From the NCBI GenBank assembly GCA_964407525.1, contig CAYOWC010000016.1:1-36363 (forward strand): a stretch of 36,363 nucleotides of DNA, written 5' to 3'. A program made the translations under genes and the position numbers. This document shows, piece after piece, positions 33,064 to 36,363 of the stretch (position 1 is its first letter; each line of letters starts with the position of its first letter). The stretch is from DUZB01 sp964407525 (GTDB lineage Bacteria > Desulfobacterota > DSM-4660 > Desulfatiglandales > Desulfatiglandaceae). The notes under the pieces are model-generated. The model made no database searches and had not been told where the DNA came from. It saw only the letters and a list, made by a program, of their open reading frames with translations.

Positions 33064-34338
33064 ATGAAATTTGAGTTTGTGGATGAAGGGGCAGAAAAAG
33101 GGGGATACAATGCGAGAATCAAAGTTCTGGGTATCGGAGGTGCGGGCAACAATGCCATCAATAATATGATCAATTCCAATTTAAGGGGCGTTGAGTTTCT
33201 CGTAGCCAACACGGATTGTCAGGACCTGGAGCGTTCCTGTTGTTCGAACAAAATCCAGCTTGGCCCCGCCGTTACAATGGGACTGGGAGCTGGCGCGGAT
33301 CCGGAAATCGGTAGAAATTCGGCAGAGGAAAGCATCAGTGAGGTGAGAGAAGCGATCATGCATTCCGATATGGTATTTCTTGCTGCGGGAATGGGAGGCG
33401 GAACAGGAACAGGGGCCTCTCCCGTTGCAGCTCGTGAATGCAAGGAAAGCGGTGCACTGACCGTGGCAGTGGTAACCAAGCCGTTTGAATTTGAAGGAAA
33501 AACCAGGATGAAAAGAGCCATGGAAGGGATTGAAGCCCTGAAAGAAGTAGTGGACAGCCTGATCATCATTCCCAATGAACGGCTGAAAACTCTGGGAGAA
33601 AAAGCCACCCCATTCATGGAACTTTTCACAAAAGCGGATGATGTACTGCTGCAGGCGGTAAAGGGTATCTCCGATCTGATCATTAACCGGGGCTATATTA
33701 ACCTGGATTTTGCCGATGTGAAAAACGTCATGAAGAAAAATGGCTCAGCCCTCATGGGGATGGGAAAAGCAACCGGCGAAGGCAGGGCCTGTGAAGCCGC
33801 ACAGATTGCCATCAACAGTCCACTGCTTGAAGACATTTCCATTGAAGGAGCCAAAGGCCTGCTCATTAATGTGTCCGGACCTTCGGATATGACATGGGAC
33901 GAAGTGGACGAAGCATGCAATTACATAAAAAATGAAGTCAACGATAATGCGGAAGTCTTTTTCGGCATGGCCTTCGATGAAAATCTTAAGGATGAAGTGC
34001 AGATCACGGTCATTGCCACTGGAATTGACAGCCCGAACGAAAAGCCACTTGATTCCAGAGGGCTCCCCTTATTTGGAAGTAGAACAATGGATCGAGTCCG
34101 AAATACCCAAAAAGTAGTGAACCTCAGACCGGCCACCACAGAGGAACTCCAGGCCGATTGGACCGTCAGAAGAGATGGCATCGACCTTGATACGCCTACC
34201 TGGCAGAGGGACAAGGTCGATCTTTCAGACAACCTGGGCAACGATGCAGAAAAGAAGTCAAAAAAAGGTTTTCTGGACAGGTTCAAGTTCAAGGAAGCCT
34301 TGGATTATCCCACGTTCCTGAGAGTAAAACCGGATTAA
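33064..34338 (+). CDS. ftsZ: cell division protein FtsZ
   Basis: Tubulin-like GTPase that forms the division ring. The 424-residue protein has KVLGIGGAGNNAI, the GTP tubulin-signature GGGTGTG at 111-117, the T7 loop N213-L-D-F-A-D218 that completes the catalytic site of the next subunit, a variable linker from about 320, and a C-terminal peptide DYPTFLR at 414-420, which fits the DxPxFLR FtsA-binding consensus. The ribosome binding site is strong (GAAAGGGGGAACC), as expected for an abundant protein. A radical SAM gene follows after 21 bp. Confidence 0.98.
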   Translation: MKFEFVDEGAEKGGYNARIKVLGIGGAGNNAINNMINSNLRGVEFLVANTDCQDLERSCCSNKIQLGPAVTMGLGAGADPEIGRNSAEESISEVREAIMHSDMVFLAAGMGGGTGTGASPVAARECKESGALTVAVVTKPFEFEGKTRMKRAMEGIEALKEVVDSLIIIPNERLKTLGEKATPFMELFTKADDVLLQAVKGISDLIINRGYINLDFADVKNVMKKNGSALMGMGKATGEGRACEAAQIAINSPLLEDISIEGAKGLLINVSGPSDMTWDEVDEACNYIKNEVNDNAEVFFGMAFDENLKDEVQITVIATGIDSPNEKPLDSRGLPLFGSRTMDRVRNTQKVVNLRPATTEELQADWTVRRDGIDLDTPTWQRDKVDLSDNLGNDAEKKSKKGFLDRFKFKEALDYPTFLRVKPD

Positions 34339-34359
34339 CAAGGGGCTGGAACTGAAGAC

Positions 34360-36120
34360 GTGTCTAAAAATATCATCTCTCTTTATCGTAACAAACTGGC
34401 CAGGGAAGAGGGGACTATTATCAAGGATTGGGGAGGGAAAGTCACTGTTGCCCTCGTATACCCCAATTATTACCGCCTTGGTATGTCCAACCTGGGGTTC
34501 CAGATTGTTTACGGGCTTTTCAACAAGAATCCTGCTGTTGTTGCGGAGCGGTTTTTCCTTCCCGAAGGTATGGAGATGTCTCTCTATCTTCAATCGGGAA
34601 AACCGCTTCTTTCGCTGGAAACCCAGCGCCCCCTTCAAGACTTTGACCTGGTTGCATTTTCTCTTTCTTTTGAAAATGATTTCCCCAATATCCTTCAAAT
34701 ACTGGAATTGGGGAAAATCCCCCTGATATCTGAAGAAAGAGGAAACAGGCACCCCCTCATTATGGCGGGGGGAATTACCACTTTCATGAACCCCGAACCG
34801 CTGGCCTCGTTCATGGACCTGTTCCTGCTTGGTGAAGCAGAGACCTGTCTCGGGGAATTCCTGGCTTCCATTCTTGGATTCACAACAGCGATGTCCAAAG
34901 AAGAAATGCTCCTTTATCTTGCCCGAAATGTTCCCGGTGTTTATATCCCTTCCTTCTATCAGATTGAATACAACAGGGACGGAACAATTGAAAGTTTTGT
35001 TCCAAAAATCGAGGGGATCCCTGAAAAAATACGTATCACAACTTCTGCAGAGGCAGGCTTTTCAGATAACAACAAGCCTGTCTCCTCCATTATAACTCCC
35101 GAAACGGAATTTGGCGATAAGGTGATAATAGAACTTGGCAGAGGGTGTGGACACTCCTGCCGTTTCTGCGCAGCAGGGTATGTTTACAGGCCCCCAAGAA
35201 TCTATGATGATTCGAAGCTGCGCACATGCATCCAGGATTCGCTTGACAAAGGAAAACCGTTGGGGTTACTGAGTGCGGCCGTATCCGATGTCCCCGGAAT
35301 CAATGACCTGATGACCATGATCGTGAATGCCGGTTGCCGGTTTTCCGTATCTTCCTTGAGGGCGGAATCCCTTACACGGGCACTACTTGAAAACCTGAGA
35401 GAAACGGGACAGAATATTGTCACCATAGCTCCCGAAGCAGGCACGGAAAGATTACGAAGGACCATCAACAAGCATCTTACAGAAAGCCAGATAACCGAAT
35501 CGGTCCGACTGATATCCGGAATCGGTGGTTTTTCTTTAAAACTCTATTTCCTTGTGGGACTACCCACCGAAACACAAGAGGACATGGCAGGAATCGTGAC
35601 CCTTGTGAAGCTCATAAAACATCATATGGTCAAGGAATCGGCATCACGGGGAACCATCGGGCAGATCAAAATGAGCGTCAATTGCTTTGTGCCCAAACCC
35701 TTTACCCCGTTTCAGTGGTTTCCCATGGAGCAATTGAAAAGCCTCAAGGAAAAACAGAAATGGCTCAAGAAGTCGTTTTCAAAGGTAGGGGGAATAAAGG
35801 TGAATTCCGATGTCCCCAAATGGGCCTATGTGCAGACGCTCCTCTCCATGGGAGACAGGCGGGTTGGCGCCATTCTACTCCAAACCCACAGATTTAATGG
35901 GAACTGGTCAAAAGCCTTCCGGTTTTCAGATGTGAACCCCGATTTCTTCGTATACCGACCCAGGGACCTCAATGAAATCCTTCCCTGGGATTTTATAGAC
36001 CATGGCATTCGAAAACATCACTTGAAAAAGGAATACATGCTGGCACGAGAAGCAAGGGAATCGAAGGAATGCAACGTGGGGGACTGTTTCCGTTGCGGAG
36101 TATGTGGGGATAAAGGATAA
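34360..36120 (+). CDS. B12-binding-type radical SAM protein (TIGR03960-like)
   Basis: A 586-residue cytosolic protein of unknown reaction. The N-terminal part (about 20-200) resembles a cobalamin-binding Rossmann domain (VALVYPNYYRLGMSNLGFQ, LVAFSLSFENDFPN, PLIMAGGITTFMNPEP). The radical SAM domain has the [4Fe-4S] motif C263-x3-C267-x2-C270 in GRGCGHSCRFC, followed by AAGYVYRPPR, TIAPEAGTERLRR and YFLVGLPTET. A C-terminal cluster C-x4-C-x2-C-x2-C in the last 15 residues could hold a second Fe-S centre or metal. In the family this unit is often fused to a DUF2344 domain; here it is separate and the next gene lies outside the window. The start is GTG. It is 21 bp after ftsZ, probably co-transcribed. 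Confidence 0.88.
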   Translation: MSKNIISLYRNKLAREEGTIIKDWGGKVTVALVYPNYYRLGMSNLGFQIVYGLFNKNPAVVAERFFLPEGMEMSLYLQSGKPLLSLETQRPLQDFDLVAFSLSFENDFPNILQILELGKIPLISEERGNRHPLIMAGGITTFMNPEPLASFMDLFLLGEAETCLGEFLASILGFTTAMSKEEMLLYLARNVPGVYIPSFYQIEYNRDGTIESFVPKIEGIPEKIRITTSAEAGFSDNNKPVSSIITPETEFGDKVIIELGRGCGHSCRFCAAGYVYRPPRIYDDSKLRTCIQDSLDKGKPLGLLSAAVSDVPGINDLMTMIVNAGCRFSVSSLRAESLTRALLENLRETGQNIVTIAPEAGTERLRRTINKHLTESQITESVRLISGIGGFSLKLYFLVGLPTETQEDMAGIVTLVKLIKHHMVKESASRGTIGQIKMSVNCFVPKPFTPFQWFPMEQLKSLKEKQKWLKKSFSKVGGIKVNSDVPKWAYVQTLLSMGDRRVGAILLQTHRFNGNWSKAFRFSDVNPDFFVYRPRDLNEILPWDFIDHGIRKHHLKKEYMLAREARESKECNVGDCFRCGVCGDKG

Positions 36121-36292
36121 TGTCGTAGATCCCGCGTGCAGTTTGCGGGGCTGGAATAAAAAAAGATAATGCTGGGATAAAAGACAATGCTGGTATACTG
36201 GAATAAAAAATAATGCTGGAATAACTGATAATGCTGGGATAAAAAAAGCTAATGTCGTAGATCCCGCGTGCAGTTTGCGGGGCTGGAATAAA
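36118..36292. repeat. 43-bp direct repeats with AATGCTGGRATAA spacers
   Basis: A perfect 43-bp direct repeat occurs at 36118-36160 and 36250-36292. The first copy begins with the TAA stop codon of the radical SAM gene. Each copy contains a small CCCGC...GCGGG hairpin. The 89 bp between them hold four irregular units of AATGCTGGRATAA type. No gene is seen from 36121 to 36363. Confidence 0.85.
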
Positions 36293-36363
36293 CAAATATG
36301 CTGGAATATCGAAGATCCAGTCTTTAGAGGGACTGCGTTACCCTTCAATTTTTTTGGCACCTC

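Noticed and set aside
36125..36150. Hairpin CCCGC...GCGGG considered as a terminator of the division operon
   Set aside because: The stem is only five pairs and is followed by an A-rich, not T-rich, tract on the coding strand.
35926..36360. A minus-strand open frame with repeated peptides such as FQPRKLHAGSTT
   Set aside because: The repeated peptides are only the translation of the 43-bp direct repeats and spacer units; half of it is antisense to the radical SAM gene.

Overview
The window is a stretch of bacterial chromosome. It carries a nearly complete division and cell-wall (dcw) cluster, preceded by housekeeping genes. The tmk-holB-ricT-metG run, a meso-diaminopimelate-type MurE, an FtsZ ending in a DxPxFLR peptide and a stand-alone B12-binding-type radical SAM protein after ftsZ all fit a Gram-negative bacterium of the Desulfobacterota (former Deltaproteobacteria). 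This assignment is inferred from gene content and order; genus and species cannot be read from the sequence. I see no rRNA, tRNA, CRISPR array, transposase or integrase gene.

Layout. 65-5710 (minus strand): xseA, a small uncharacterised cytosolic protein and elyC form one tight unit. After a repeat element comes a VTT/DedA-superfamily membrane protein with tkt. 6190-10831 (plus): a good sigma-70-type promoter, then tmk, holB, ricT and metG, mostly overlapping. 10833-15040 (minus): a DUF368 membrane protein, uppP, a UxaA-family dehydratase and an HU-like protein. 15240-15602 (plus): a small orphan membrane protein. 15710-34338 (plus): the dcw cluster mraZ-rsmH-ftsL-ftsI-murE-murF-(CheY-like regulator)-mraY-murD-ftsW-murG-murC-murB-ftsQ-ftsA-ftsZ, then a radical SAM gene to 36120. 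A promoter followed by four AGTGG boxes at an exact 10-bp period precedes mraZ. No ddl lies between murB and ftsQ.

How it fits together. MurC/D/E/F build the UDP-MurNAc-pentapeptide, with MurB supplying UDP-MurNAc. MraY and MurG load it on undecaprenyl phosphate, and FtsW-FtsI polymerise and cross-link it at the septum organised by FtsZ, FtsA, FtsQ and FtsL. Four minus-strand genes upstream (uppP, DUF368, a VTT/DedA-superfamily gene, elyC) belong to families tied, or possibly tied, to regenerating or re-flipping that same lipid carrier, so the window brings together precursor synthesis and carrier recycling.

The least ordinary content is intergenic. Three full copies of a 174-178 bp palindromic, MITE-like element are present, with 18-19 bp terminal inverted repeats and arms built of heptamers of the form TTAGCNN. 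Decayed or one-sided copies sit elsewhere, including inside the dcw cluster (murB-ftsQ and ftsA-ftsZ). Other gaps carry different short words that also recur every 7 bp (TTGAACN, TTTCCAR, CAGGTGT). One heptamer array appears to supply the ribosome binding site of ftsQ. A single-domain response regulator between murF and mraY is the most unusual gene placement.
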